DNA of 39,357 nucleotides from JBDKJS01 sp039806065 (GTDB lineage Bacteria; Bacteroidota; Bacteroidia; AKYH767-A; 2013-40CM-41-45): contig JBDKJS010000072.1 in NCBI GenBank assembly GCA_039806065.1, forward strand, positions 1 through 39,357, read 5' to 3'. The notes beneath the pieces are model-generated. The model made no database searches and was not told the origin of the DNA. It saw only the letters and a list, made by a program, of their open reading frames with translations. Every line of letters begins with the position of its first letter. The stretch's first letter is position 1. Positions 1-8,685 of the stretch are shown piece after piece. The position numbers were made by a program, and so were the translations under genes.

Positions 1-975
1 AGTATGGGGCCAGATACCATAATTTTCAAACTAAACAAGGATGAACAAAGCACTCAGCTGGAGTTTAAAAAGCAAATATTTGATGTCAGTACAAATATTT
101 CAATGAAAGCACTCATTGCATTGAATGAGTCCCCCAGTTTTAGTACAAACTACTATGCAATACCGTCACTTAGTTATAACTACACCTATTTAGCCATGAA
201 TAACAAACCCGATGGCATAAAAAGAAAAAAAATATTCTCAAGTATTAAAACCAGAAAAGCAATTGCATGTGCAACTCCAGTGGAACAAATAATGCAATTA
301 ATATATGGAGCTTATGCCAAAAATAGTACGAGAATGGTTTCAATGGTATCGCCCTTAAAGCCTTATGTAAATAGAGAACTTTCACCAATCCCTTTTGATT
401 TGAAGGTGGCAGATAGTTTACTTTTGGCAGATGGGTGGTTAAATGATAAAAATGGAAGATATAAAATAATAAACGGTGTAGCTACTCCCTTCAAATTCGA
501 CCTCCATTATTTAAATACCAATCAAGATTGGAAAGACATGGCTTTGCTTATTGCAGAAAAGTATAATCTTTTAGGAATTACGGTGAATTTAATACCACTT
601 GATTTAAAATTATTTATTGACAAGGCACGGGGACACGATTACGATATGATGCTAGGCTCATGGGGCGGGACATCTACTTTTGAAGACTATACTCAATTAT
701 GGCATACTTCTTCGTGGGAAAACAATGGTAGTAATTATTCGGGTTTTGGAAATGAAGAAAGTGATTCACTCATAAACACCATGCGAACTACACTTGACAC
801 TGCACTAAGAAATAAAGCATGCTTAGCCTTGCAGACCAAAATTTATGATGAACAACCAATTGTTTTTTTATACTGCACGCTAAGAAGAAATATTGTTCAT
901 AAAAGATGGAAGAATATAGAAATATTTGCTGAGAGACCTGGTCTAATGTTGGACAATTTAATTCTTAAGAAGTAA
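1..975 (+). CDS. ABC transporter substrate-binding protein, family 5 (peptide type), 5'-truncated
   Basis: C-terminal part (about 324 residues) of a family 5 extracytoplasmic solute-binding protein, the DppA/OppA type that delivers peptides to an ABC importer. The frame is already open at base 1, so the true start and signal peptide lie left of the window and the ATG at 4 is probably internal. The fragment shows the usual late-family pattern: a stretch on making the last residues of the site, a segment around YDMMLGSWGG, then a WHTSSW region with SGFGNEESDSLI and a closing helix of the type LQTKIYDEQPIVFLY. It is followed after 25 bases by two permease genes on the same strand, which supports an importer operon. 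The substrate (peptide, nickel or other) cannot be read from the sequence. Confidence 0.85.
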   Translation, partial: SMGPDTIIFKLNKDEQSTQLEFKKQIFDVSTNISMKALIALNESPSFSTNYYAIPSLSYNYTYLAMNNKPDGIKRKKIFSSIKTRKAIACATPVEQIMQLIYGAYAKNSTRMVSMVSPLKPYVNRELSPIPFDLKVADSLLLADGWLNDKNGRYKIINGVATPFKFDLHYLNTNQDWKDMALLIAEKYNLLGITVNLIPLDLKLFIDKARGHDYDMMLGSWGGTSTFEDYTQLWHTSSWENNGSNYSGFGNEESDSLINTMRTTLDTALRNKACLALQTKIYDEQPIVFLYCTLRRNIVHKRWKNIEIFAERPGLMLDNLILKK

Positions 976-1000
976 AATTTAAAATAACACGATTGAATGT

Positions 1001-2320
1001 ATGTGGGCTTATTTTATTAGAAGATTAATTATACTAATCCCTACCTTGCTGGTGGTTATTATTTTGGGCTTTTATATACAAGCATTACAACCTACGCCTA
1101 CTCTTTCATTTAACGAAGACCAGAAGGAATCAAGCAAATACGAACAAGCCCAAGAAACATTTATCAAAGCGCATAACCTTCAGCTTCCCTACTTTTATAT
1201 ATCTATCAATAGTTTTGAGAATCCTGATACAATTTTTAAAATAATAAATCCAAATATCCAGAAATTACTGATTACTTGGTTAGATCAAATTAAAAATTGG
1301 GAAGCAGTATCAACTTATTATCATGAACTGAAACAAATTTCAATAGCAGACTCAAGCCCATCCATAAGGCACCTGGCAAAATTACTATTAACCGAACCTC
1401 AAATAGACCACCACTCCTCCATTGTCCTCGAAACGAAGGCAACAGGTAAGATTAACAATGCTTTAAATAAACTAAAGCTAGCAAGTTGGAATTTTGCGTT
1501 TTTTATTCCAAGAATAAATTTTACGATAGAAAACCAGTTTCATTTATGGCTTTTTGGCAATGATGAAAAAGATGGCGTATTAAAAGGAAATTTTGGAAAT
1601 TCCATTTACACGAATCAGCCGATCACTCAAAATTTACTTAGCGGTTTTAAGTACACACTCATATTCACCTGCCTATCGATAATATTAAGTATGGCGCTAG
1701 CAATAGTCATTGCGACAATTTGGAAATGGAATCCAAAACTTGATGCGCTAATTTCAACTTTCACCATAGCTGCCTTGTGTGCACCCAGCTATTGGGTAGG
1801 TTCTATTTTACTTACTACATTTAGCAACCCTGAGTTGTTAAACATATTTCCAGCATCAGGCATTCAACCAATCTTTTCATCTAGCAATGGTGTTCCAGTC
1901 CATTTTATTTATTTCATATTACCACTAGTGTGTTATTGCTATGGTTTAACCGCAATGTTGGTTAATCTTTTAATTCAACATTTAAAAACCAACGAAAACA
2001 AAGCTTACTATTATACTGCCAAATATAAAGGAATAGGCAAATCCAAATTGTATTTCTTTCACCAATTGCCCAATGCGCTGTTACCGGCATTAAGTTACCT
2101 AGTGCAATCAATACCAGCCTTATTAAGTGGATCAGTGGTGATTGAATTAATTTTTACAATTCCTGGAATGGGATTTTCAATTTTCAATGCTATCCAGCAG
2201 GGTGATCATGTTGCCATAAGTTTTATATTTCTCTTAATGGGAACCATCACTTTAGTATCCTTCTTATTAGCTGATGTAATTGCAAAATGGTTTAATCCTA
2301 AAAATGAGGCAATATGGTGA
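1001..2320 (+). CDS. ABC transporter permease, DppB/OppB type
   Basis: Inner-membrane permease of 439 residues, first of the two membrane subunits of a peptide-type ABC importer. A first membrane helix (about residues 6-26) is followed by a very long extracytoplasmic segment to about residue 210, then a block of hydrophobic helices. The conserved cytoplasmic coupling loop is visible as AKYKGIGKSKLYFFHQLPN, followed by ALLPALSYL. The family is usually near 310-340 residues, and the extra length sits in the first extracytoplasmic loop, upstream of the segment LKGNFGNSIYTNQPI that normally closes that loop. It starts 25 bases after the binding-protein gene and its stop overlaps the next gene by 7 bases, so translational coupling is likely. 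Confidence 0.9.
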   Translation: MWAYFIRRLIILIPTLLVVIILGFYIQALQPTPTLSFNEDQKESSKYEQAQETFIKAHNLQLPYFYISINSFENPDTIFKIINPNIQKLLITWLDQIKNWEAVSTYYHELKQISIADSSPSIRHLAKLLLTEPQIDHHSSIVLETKATGKINNALNKLKLASWNFAFFIPRINFTIENQFHLWLFGNDEKDGVLKGNFGNSIYTNQPITQNLLSGFKYTLIFTCLSIILSMALAIVIATIWKWNPKLDALISTFTIAALCAPSYWVGSILLTTFSNPELLNIFPASGIQPIFSSSNGVPVHFIYFILPLVCYCYGLTAMLVNLLIQHLKTNENKAYYYTAKYKGIGKSKLYFFHQLPNALLPALSYLVQSIPALLSGSVVIELIFTIPGMGFSIFNAIQQGDHVAISFIFLLMGTITLVSFLLADVIAKWFNPKNEAIW

Positions 2321-3525
2321 TAGAAACAGCTTTGTATCTCAATGATCGAATAAATAACGCATTACCTTATATAAAAAATCAATACTGGTTAAAGGCGGTC
2401 TTGCTAATTTCAATCTTGAGTCCTATACTAGCCAATGATTTACCTCTTGTAACCACTACTAAAGAAGGCACATTGACTTTTCCAGCTGTGAAAAACATTT
2501 GGATTCCCAGGCAACAAATTACATACAATGAAACTTCAACTTTTAAAATTTCCTGTGCCATTCCTTATGCCCCGTTAAAGAGTAATTTAGAGAATACAAA
2601 CCTACCACCATTATTCAGCAATCAAACTTATCATACAAATAGTATGTATATTAATTTTTTTAAGGTCCATTGGTTAGGCACTACCAAAAACGGAAGTGAT
2701 GTATTATCAAACCTACTTCATGGCACACGCGTTTCGTTGTGGATAGGAATTATGGTCTCACTAATAAGTAGTTTTATAGGATTGGTAATAGGGCTTGGCG
2801 CAGGCTTTTATAAGGACAAGTATTTTAAATTAAGTTGGCTTCAGGTATTTTTAATCCTATTTTCAATATTCATTTTTTGGTTTTATTGCCTAAGATTAAC
2901 AGTATCTGTTTATTTTCATCTTTTTATTGCAACCACTATTTGCTATGCACACACTCTGTTACATCGTAATCTAGCTAAAAAAAATTCAAGAAAAAGAATA
3001 AGCATACCAATACACTTTTTGGCTACCAGAGTAATAGAAATTTTTACTGCTATACCTAAATTGATACTCATTCTAACCTTATCTTTATTTATAACTAAAG
3101 GAACCATAGCTGTAATCACTATTTTGAGTATAAGTTATTGGCCACTAATTGCCAACCTTTCAAGAAATTTACTTGATCAGCTAGGTCAAGAAAATTATTT
3201 ACAATCAGGAAGACTATTGTACCTACCAAACTTGATATTGCTTAGTAAACATGCATTACCAATGGTGGCTGCTGTAGTACTTCCAATGTCCATAACACTC
3301 ATAGGTTTTGCAATTTTGAGTGAAGCATCGTTGTCTTACCTAGGCATGGGCCTTGCATCCGATACACCCACATGGGGCGTCTTACTTCAGGAATCGAGAA
3401 GTAATTTCAGTGCTTGGTGGGTAGCGGTATTTCCTGGATTGGTAATTATGTATACTGTATACAGATTATATCGATTAGGACAACAAATGACTAATGTGGA
3501 TAAGCTATTCTTACATGATAAATAG
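2314..3525 (+). CDS. ABC transporter permease, DppC/OppC type
   Basis: Second membrane subunit of the importer, 403 residues. It has an N-terminal helix (about 26-41), an extracytoplasmic stretch, and the family signature HWLGTTKNGSDVLSNLLHG (HWLGTDxxGRDVLSRLLxG in most members) before the permease core. The coupling loop reads QENYLQSGRLLYLPNLILLS with KHALPM after it, and the C-terminal SEASLSYLGMG is typical. The start ATG lies inside the end of the preceding permease gene (ATGGTGA). An additional hydrophobic segment near residues 170-215 (FLILFSIFIFWFY) makes it longer than the usual 280-300 residues. No ATPase gene follows, because the next gene is convergent, so the ATPases must be upstream of the window or elsewhere. 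Confidence 0.88.
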   Translation: MVIETALYLNDRINNALPYIKNQYWLKAVLLISILSPILANDLPLVTTTKEGTLTFPAVKNIWIPRQQITYNETSTFKISCAIPYAPLKSNLENTNLPPLFSNQTYHTNSMYINFFKVHWLGTTKNGSDVLSNLLHGTRVSLWIGIMVSLISSFIGLVIGLGAGFYKDKYFKLSWLQVFLILFSIFIFWFYCLRLTVSVYFHLFIATTICYAHTLLHRNLAKKNSRKRISIPIHFLATRVIEIFTAIPKLILILTLSLFITKGTIAVITILSISYWPLIANLSRNLLDQLGQENYLQSGRLLYLPNLILLSKHALPMVAAVVLPMSITLIGFAILSEASLSYLGMGLASDTPTWGVLLQESRSNFSAWWVAVFPGLVIMYTVYRLYRLGQQMTNVDKLFLHDK

Positions 3526-5578
3526 AGTAAAGCATTTTTTTGAAAATTCGTTTCACTTCAGAGATGTCTTTCAAGGTAAGAGGAGAGTTAATAAACTGAT
3601 CATCTTCAATTTGCTTTGCAATTATTCTTTCAACTAATAAATCTATATGTTCACTCGTGGCTTCGTTTAGTGATCTGCTAGCTGCTTCAACACTATCGGC
3701 CATCATTAAAACTGCAGTTTCTTTATTGAAAGGTAGAGGCCCTGGATATCGAAAATCTTCTTCATCTGGAATTTCATCAGGAAAATTTTTGATGAAGGAT
3801 TGATAAAAGTATTGGAGTCTAGTATTTCCATGATGAGTTCTAATAAAATCAATTATTTGCTCAGGAATATTTGCCTTTCTGGCTCTTTCAATCCCTCTGG
3901 TAACATGGCTTTTAATAATAGCTGCACTTTCTTCAAATGAAAGCTCATCATGAGGGTTAACTTGGGTTAATTGATTTTCAATAAAGTAAACTGGCATTTC
4001 CATCTTTCCTATATCATGATACAAAGCACCTGTTCTTACCAATAGCGGGTTGCCACCTATTCGGGTAACCGCAGCCTCGGCCAAGTTAGCCACTTGCAAT
4101 GAATGCTGAAAAGTGCCAGGAGCCTTCAGTGCCAATTCACGTAGTAATGGGGCATTGCTGTCAGCCAATTCCAGCAAAGTAACATCCGATAAAAATCCAA
4201 AAAGTTTTTCAAAAACAAATATTAAAGGAAATGCAAATAGTGTGATCACAGCATTTCCAAGGAACCATTTGAGGTTCATCCAATCAATGTTTCGAAGGTT
4301 CGCTTCTTGTACAATAGTAACCCCAATAAAAGTAATGGCATAGGTTAGAAAAATCAATAAAACTGTAATGAAAAATTGAGATCTATTGCTAAAACTTACA
4401 ATAGTAAATATGGCTACCATACCAGCTATTGTTTGAATATACATAAATTCAAAGCCTGCCGGTGCCTCAAACCCTATTATTAGCAGGGTAACAATGTGTG
4501 TAAACAAGGCAGTACGTGTATCATAAAATGCTCTTACTATAATAGGAAGAATACAAACCGGAACCAAATACATATCAATAATATTTAGCTTGCGAGCAAA
4601 TAAAAATAAGTAGCACATTAAAATGATCATGAGGAGCAGAAAAAGTACACGCTTGTTATCGGCATAAATATCTTTTCTAAATAAAGCCAAAAAAATTATA
4701 AACATAGAAATAGCAGCGCCAACTAGAATAAAGTTTCCTAACATGAGCCACCACTTGCTGGAATAAGAGTATGCTTTATTTTTAAATTCGAACTGTAAGG
4801 ATTCTAATTTCTTAAATTTTATTTGATCAACTACCTCACCTTTTATAATAATTAGTTCACCCTCTCTAACTAAGCCGCGTGAAGTAGCTATGCTTTCCAA
4901 TGCCTGTCTTGCATCTTTCTGTGTTGTAGCTTCATCAAAAACAACATTATAAGTTAGCGCATTTTCTAAAAGGGGAAGTAGAAAATCATAATCGTTTGGC
5001 CGATCAGTTTTAATTTTACTATTTATATAGTTATATGCAGTCTTAATTGTAAAAAAGTCACTTACCACTACTGGTTCTGCAATGTTATTCCTAATCAGTA
5101 ATATTTCTTTTGAGTTTGGTGGTTGACTCAATCCTATCAGACTCACAATTCCCTTGTTAAACACTTCATTCAAAATTGATTCCGCAAGTAGTAGTTGTTC
5201 AGTTTTTTGTTTATTCAATACTTCGGCTTGTGCTGGGGTAGTAGCAGCAGCATACCTATTTTTCCAAGCTTCATTAAGTTCATTTCTAAATGCAATTAGT
5301 TTTTGAGTTGCAATTTCTGATTGGAACCTATAAAAGGGCTTTAGAGATTTCAGCACCTGGGCTCTTTCCTCATTAAGTTCTTCATCAGATTTATTTACTG
5401 CAAAGTCAAAAGGAGCCATTAAGTTATCATATGGCCAAGGCTTTCCCTTCTTATAAGAAAAATTAAATTGTATTTCCTTTGGCATAGCAACAACTATAAG
5501 CAACACAGTGGTAAATGCCATTAAGTACTTTACTACTTGTTCATGACGGTTACTAATCCCTATTAAGATTTTTCTCAT
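3491..5578 (-). CDS. 7TM-HD family phosphodiesterase (PgpH-like)
   Basis: Membrane protein of 695 residues with the architecture of the 7TMR-HD family: an N-terminal helix, an extracytoplasmic alpha-helical domain (about residues 40-290), seven closely spaced membrane helices (about 295-480), then a cytoplasmic HD domain. The HD signature is seen as ALYHDIGKMEMP (His521, Asp522), with further HD-type histidines in the segments NPHDE, IKSHV and RTHHG. Characterised members such as Listeria PgpH hydrolyse the messenger c-di-AMP; this activity is inferred here. The ATG at 5578 gives a clean N-terminus; an in-frame extension to 5620 would need TTG. The 3' end overlaps the convergent permease gene by 35 bases. 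Confidence 0.9.
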   Translation of the reverse strand: MRKILIGISNRHEQVVKYLMAFTTVLLIVVAMPKEIQFNFSYKKGKPWPYDNLMAPFDFAVNKSDEELNEERAQVLKSLKPFYRFQSEIATQKLIAFRNELNEAWKNRYAAATTPAQAEVLNKQKTEQLLLAESILNEVFNKGIVSLIGLSQPPNSKEILLIRNNIAEPVVVSDFFTIKTAYNYINSKIKTDRPNDYDFLLPLLENALTYNVVFDEATTQKDARQALESIATSRGLVREGELIIIKGEVVDQIKFKKLESLQFEFKNKAYSYSSKWWLMLGNFILVGAAISMFIIFLALFRKDIYADNKRVLFLLLMIILMCYLFLFARKLNIIDMYLVPVCILPIIVRAFYDTRTALFTHIVTLLIIGFEAPAGFEFMYIQTIAGMVAIFTIVSFSNRSQFFITVLLIFLTYAITFIGVTIVQEANLRNIDWMNLKWFLGNAVITLFAFPLIFVFEKLFGFLSDVTLLELADSNAPLLRELALKAPGTFQHSLQVANLAEAAVTRIGGNPLLVRTGALYHDIGKMEMPVYFIENQLTQVNPHDELSFEESAAIIKSHVTRGIERARKANIPEQIIDFIRTHHGNTRLQYFYQSFIKNFPDEIPDEEDFRYPGPLPFNKETAVLMMADSVEAASRSLNEATSEHIDLLVERIIAKQIEDDQFINSPLTLKDISEVKRIFKKMLYSIYHVRIAYPH

Positions 5579-5730
5579 GCAATAAAATTCTATATTTTTT
5601 TTGAATTGGATATTATTCAACTAGCTAAATATCAACATACGGAAACACAATTAAAAGAAAAGCATGAAAAATAGAACAATTAGTGCTACTTGCCTTTCTG
5701 TTTCTAATACGTGTATCTAATACTTATTAT

Positions 5731-5738
5731 TAACTTTG
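5731..5738 (+). promoter_or_regulatory. Bacteroidota -7 promoter element before the thiolase gene
   Basis: TAACTTTG matches TAnnTTTG and lies 24 bases before the thiolase ATG. No clear -33 TTTG is seen at the normal distance, so this is a partial match. Confidence 0.45.
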
Positions 5739-5762
5739 CCTACTAATTAATTATATCATAAA

Positions 5763-6941
5763 ATGAAAGAAGTAGTTATAGTATCAGCAGTAAGAACTGC
5801 TATAGGAAGTTTTGGCGGATCTTTATCAAGCTTAAGTGCAACACAGCTAGGTGGGGAAGCCATCAAGGGAGCGTTAGCAAAAATTAATTTGTCACCATCA
5901 GAAGTGAATGAAGTGCTCATGGGCTGTGTATTGCAAGGAAATCTTGGTCAAGCTCCAGTAACACAGGCTAGTCTTTATGCTGGAATACCAGACAGTGTAC
6001 CGGGAACAACGGTGAACAAGGTTTGCGCAAGTGGGATGAAGGCCATTATGCAAGGAGCGCAAAGTATCGCCTTGGGTATAAACGAGGTGGTAGTAGCAGG
6101 TGGTATGGAAAGCATGAGCAACGTTCCATATTATTTGGACAAGGCTCGCAATGGATATAAATTAGGCCATGGCCAATTGACTGATGGCTTGGTAAAAGAT
6201 GGATTGTGGGATGTATATAAGAATTATCATATGGGAAATGCTGCAGAACTATGTGCAGCCGAGATGAATATCAGTAGAGAGGAACAAGATGCATTTGCAA
6301 TAGAAAGTTACAAAAGAGCACATGCAGCCTATCAAGCACAGGTATTTAAAGATGAAATTATACCTATAGCAGTGCCCCAGCGCGGAAAAGATCCATTAAT
6401 GGTGATTGAAGATGAAGAGTATAAAACAGTTAAGTTTGATAAAATCCCTTCGTTAAAACCAGTTTTTCTAAAAGACGGAACTGTAACTGCCGCAAATGCA
6501 TCTACCTTAAACGATGGCGCTAGTGCAATCATCTTAATGAGTGCTGAAAAAGCGAAGCAATTAGGTATCCAACCTATTGCTAAAATACTAAGCTATGCCG
6601 ATGCACAACAAGCTCCGGAATGGTTCACTACTGCCCCTGCTAAAGCATTGCCAAAAGCACTCAGCCAAGCGGGCTTAAATGTAGATCAAATAGATTATTT
6701 TGAAATCAATGAGGCCTTTAGTGTGGTAAGTATCGCCAATAATAAACTCATGAATTTAAACCCAAGCAAGGTAAACATCTATGGAGGAGCAGTATCATTA
6801 GGTCATCCACTTGGATCTTCGGGATGCAGAATAGTAGTTACCCTATTGACGGTATTAGAACAAAATAAAGGCAGGTATGGTGCGGCTGGTATATGTAATG
6901 GAGGTGGCGGTGCTAGTGCTGTTGTAATAGAAAAAATTTAG
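5763..6941 (+). CDS. Acetyl-CoA C-acetyltransferase (thiolase II)
   Basis: Thiolase of 392 residues, the normal length for the biosynthetic type, catalysing reversible condensation of two acetyl-CoA to acetoacetyl-CoA, or cleavage of 3-ketoacyl-CoA. All catalytic positions are present: nucleophile Cys88 in NKVCASGMKA, His348 in GHPLGSSG, acid/base Cys378 in CNGGGGAS, plus the NEAF motif before the final domain. It is cytoplasmic. The ATG at 5763 gives the typical N-terminus KEVVIVSAVRTAIGSFGG. The glutathione peroxidase gene follows after 34 bases without a visible terminator, so they may share a transcript. No other fatty-acid or butanoate gene is adjacent, so the pathway (beta-oxidation, ketone body use or polyhydroxyalkanoate) is not decided. 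Confidence 0.93.
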   Translation: MKEVVIVSAVRTAIGSFGGSLSSLSATQLGGEAIKGALAKINLSPSEVNEVLMGCVLQGNLGQAPVTQASLYAGIPDSVPGTTVNKVCASGMKAIMQGAQSIALGINEVVVAGGMESMSNVPYYLDKARNGYKLGHGQLTDGLVKDGLWDVYKNYHMGNAAELCAAEMNISREEQDAFAIESYKRAHAAYQAQVFKDEIIPIAVPQRGKDPLMVIEDEEYKTVKFDKIPSLKPVFLKDGTVTAANASTLNDGASAIILMSAEKAKQLGIQPIAKILSYADAQQAPEWFTTAPAKALPKALSQAGLNVDQIDYFEINEAFSVVSIANNKLMNLNPSKVNIYGGAVSLGHPLGSSGCRIVVTLLTVLEQNKGRYGAAGICNGGGGASAVVIEKI

Positions 6942-6975
6942 CAGAACAAAAATCAACCTTTCTTGTTTATAAAAT

Positions 6976-7482
6976 ATGAACCTACTCTTAATATTAACCA
7001 TGCTGGCAACCAGTGCTTCACCATTCTACTCTTTCAACATGAAAACTATTGATGGTAAATCTTTTGATTTCGAAAAGCTTAAAGGAAGAAAAGTACTCAT
7101 AGTAAATACTGCCAGCGAATGTGGTTATACGCCCCAATATAAAAACTTGGAATTACTGCACCAGCAACATCCAGAATTAGTAATCCTAGGTGTGCCGGCC
7201 AATGAATTTGGTGGCCAAGAACCTGGTTCAAATGAAGTGATTGCCAACTTTTGTAAAAAAAATTATGGAGTTTCTTTTACCATGCTAGAAAAAAGTGTGG
7301 TAAAAGGAGAAGGCATTCATCCATTATTTAAATGGTTAACTAAAGAAGCAAGTGAATCCTTAAGTGGCGACATTAGGTGGAATTTTGAAAAATTTCTAAT
7401 TGATGAGAAGGGCCAATTAATTAATAGATTCAAATCAGGAGTTGATCCACTGGGTTCAGAAATTATTAACGCAATTAAATAA
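6976..7482 (+). CDS. Glutathione peroxidase family protein (probably thioredoxin-linked)
   Basis: Thiol peroxidase of 168 residues with a short hydrophobic N-terminus (residues 1-15) that looks like a signal peptide, so it may act in the periplasm. The catalytic tetrad is visible: Cys49 in NTASECGYTP, Gln81 in NEFGGQEPGS, and Trp135-Asn136 in RWNFEKF. The nucleophile is cysteine, not selenocysteine. A second cysteine (Cys93, NFCKKNYGVSF) sits where the resolving cysteine of thioredoxin-dependent members lies, suggesting reduction by thioredoxin rather than glutathione (inference). The gene ends 8 bases inside the convergent TauE/SafE gene, and its likely terminator is inside that gene. Confidence 0.92.
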   Translation: MNLLLILTMLATSASPFYSFNMKTIDGKSFDFEKLKGRKVLIVNTASECGYTPQYKNLELLHQQHPELVILGVPANEFGGQEPGSNEVIANFCKKNYGVSFTMLEKSVVKGEGIHPLFKWLTKEASESLSGDIRWNFEKFLIDEKGQLINRFKSGVDPLGSEIINAIK

Positions 7483-8248
7483 CACCCAATATCAATAACA
7501 CTGCATAACAAATCAGTGAACTACCAATGATGACCTTCAGAAAACCGAAGGTCATTTTTTTATGCATCAAAAAGCCGCACCATGCTCCTACCGTAGCCGC
7601 TCCCACAGCGATGGAAAGAATCACCATATTTTCCTGATTCAAATTTTGGTACTTGGCTTTATAGACTGCCAACCGCACCACATCAATACCAAGTGCAATG
7701 GCCACACCAGTCCCTATTAAAGAATTTTTATCAAGACCTGCTTTGCTAAGGAAAGCTGTTCTTAAAGCTCCTTGATGTCCGCTAAGGCCACCAAAAAAAC
7801 CTGACAAAATACCGCCTAAAGGCATTAGATGAGCAGGTGCACCCCACGTATTAAGTTTAGGCAAAAGTTCAATTAGTGCAAAAAGCAATAATAGAAGACC
7901 AATAACTACCTTCAATGGTGTAAGATGACAAGTAAAAGTGCCCAACTTGTATGCTATATTTATTTGATCGTTAGGGAACAGTTGAAGAAAAAAAGCTCCA
8001 ACAAAAGAAAACAACACTGCGGTTATACCAAAACGAGTAAGCACCACAAGGTTTACATGTTTATAAAACAATAAAAATTTGACAATATTATTAAGGAGAT
8101 GAACAACGGCTGTAAGGGCTATTGCCAAGGGCAAATCAAAAAACAGGGCAAAAACAGGAAGCAACAGTGTACCTAAGCCAAATCCAGAAAATAGTGTAAA
8201 CAATGAACCGAGAAATGCAGCAGCACCGATTACAAACTCTTGATTCAT
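7475..8248 (-). CDS. Sulfite exporter TauE/SafE family membrane protein
   Basis: Polytopic inner-membrane protein of 257 residues with the family's repeated hydrophobic helices and glycine-rich turns (FLGSLFTLFSGFGLGT near the start; GGILSGFFGGLSGHQGA in the second half). Members are linked to export or uptake of sulfite, sulfoacetate or other small organic anions, but specificity here is unknown. The ATG at 8248 follows 4 bases after the stop of the DUF3467 gene; a longer reading to 8278 would overlap that gene and carries a proline-rich, non-membrane extension. It probably shares a transcript with DUF3467. Its last codons contain the hairpin that likely terminates the convergent peroxidase gene. 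A second member of this family is encoded at 21782-22564. Confidence 0.85.
   Translation of the reverse strand: MNQEFVIGAAAFLGSLFTLFSGFGLGTLLLPVFALFFDLPLAIALTAVVHLLNNIVKFLLFYKHVNLVVLTRFGITAVLFSFVGAFFLQLFPNDQINIAYKLGTFTCHLTPLKVVIGLLLLLFALIELLPKLNTWGAPAHLMPLGGILSGFFGGLSGHQGALRTAFLSKAGLDKNSLIGTGVAIALGIDVVRLAVYKAKYQNLNQENMVILSIAVGAATVGAWCGFLMHKKMTFGFLKVIIGSSLICYAVLLILGVI
7530..7561 (+). terminator. Intrinsic terminator for the peroxidase gene, inside the TauE/SafE coding sequence
   Basis: Perfect 9-bp stem ATGACCTTC (7530-7538) / GAAGGTCAT (7547-7555), 8-base loop, then seven T on the + strand. It lies 48 bases past the peroxidase stop and is read on the other strand as codons for MTFGFLKVI. Confidence 0.75.
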
Positions 8249-8252
8249 TTCA

Positions 8253-8567
8253 TTAGGCTTGAGCGGTGGGGCCGCCAAAATTCATAGGAATATTCATCCC
8301 TTCTGTATGCTTTATTGGTCCGTGTATACTTTCATACTTGCTTATATTATCACCTAGAGCCATCAATAATCTTTTGGCGTGTTGAGGGGTAAGCAGTATT
8401 CTAGACTTTACTTTAGCCTTAGGCACACCTGGCATAACTTTAATAAAATCGATAATAAATTCAGCATTGCTATGAGTAATAACTGCTAGGTTAGAATATT
8501 CACCTTCAGCCATTTCTTCAGTTAATTCAATATTTAGTTGGTTTTGTTGATTGTCTTGTTGTTCCAT
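8253..8567 (-). CDS. DUF3467 family small protein
   Basis: Small, soluble, acidic-start protein of 104 residues, recognised as DUF3467 from the pattern YSNLAVITHSNAEFIIDF, FIKVMPGVPKAKVKSRI, LTPQHAKRLLMAL and a final IPMNFGGP. Function is not known. The ATG at 8567 is preferred over an upstream ATG at 8645, because the extra segment is hydrophobic and contains the terminator of the neighbouring outer-membrane protein gene and a promoter-like TACATTTG. The TauE/SafE gene follows directly. From memory, members of this family often lie near rpoC in Bacteroidota; that is not the case here. Confidence 0.8.
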   Translation of the reverse strand: MEQQDNQQNQLNIELTEEMAEGEYSNLAVITHSNAEFIIDFIKVMPGVPKAKVKSRILLTPQHAKRLLMALGDNISKYESIHGPIKHTEGMNIPMNFGGPTAQA

Positions 8568-8596
8568 ATGATAGAATTGTTTGGGGAAAATAAAGA

Positions 8597-8614
8597 CCAC
8601 TAAGAAACTAGTGG
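8597..8614 (-). other. Small hairpin in the DUF3467 leader
   Basis: Perfect 6-bp inverted repeat CCACTA / TAGTGG with a 6-base loop. It falls at the likely 5' end of the DUF3467 transcript, between the -7 element and the start codon. It may be a transcript-end stem or an operator; function unknown. Confidence 0.35.
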
Positions 8615-8618
8615 CAAA

Positions 8619-8626
8619 CAAATGTA
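8619..8626 (-). promoter_or_regulatory. -7 promoter element for DUF3467-TauE/SafE
   Basis: Read on the minus strand this is TACATTTG, a full match to TAnnTTTG, 51 bases before the chosen ATG. No good -33 element is seen. It abuts the terminator of the upstream outer-membrane protein gene. Confidence 0.4.
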
Positions 8627-8627
8627 A

Positions 8628-8662
8628 ATAAAAAAGACTGCCCATTTGCTAAGCAGTCTTTT
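8628..8662 (-). terminator. Intrinsic terminator of the outer-membrane barrel gene
   Basis: 10-bp stem AAAAGACTGC (8632-8641) / GCAGTCTTTT (8653-8662) with an 11-base loop, followed on the minus strand by a T-run. It starts 23 bases past the stop of the gene ending at 8686. It could also act in the other direction. Confidence 0.8.
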
Positions 8663-8685
8663 AAAATTATTAAACTTCGTTTTAC

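Noticed and set aside
5579..5620. Upstream extension of the HD-phosphodiesterase
   Set aside because: It would need a TTG start; the ATG at 5578 gives a normal N-terminus.
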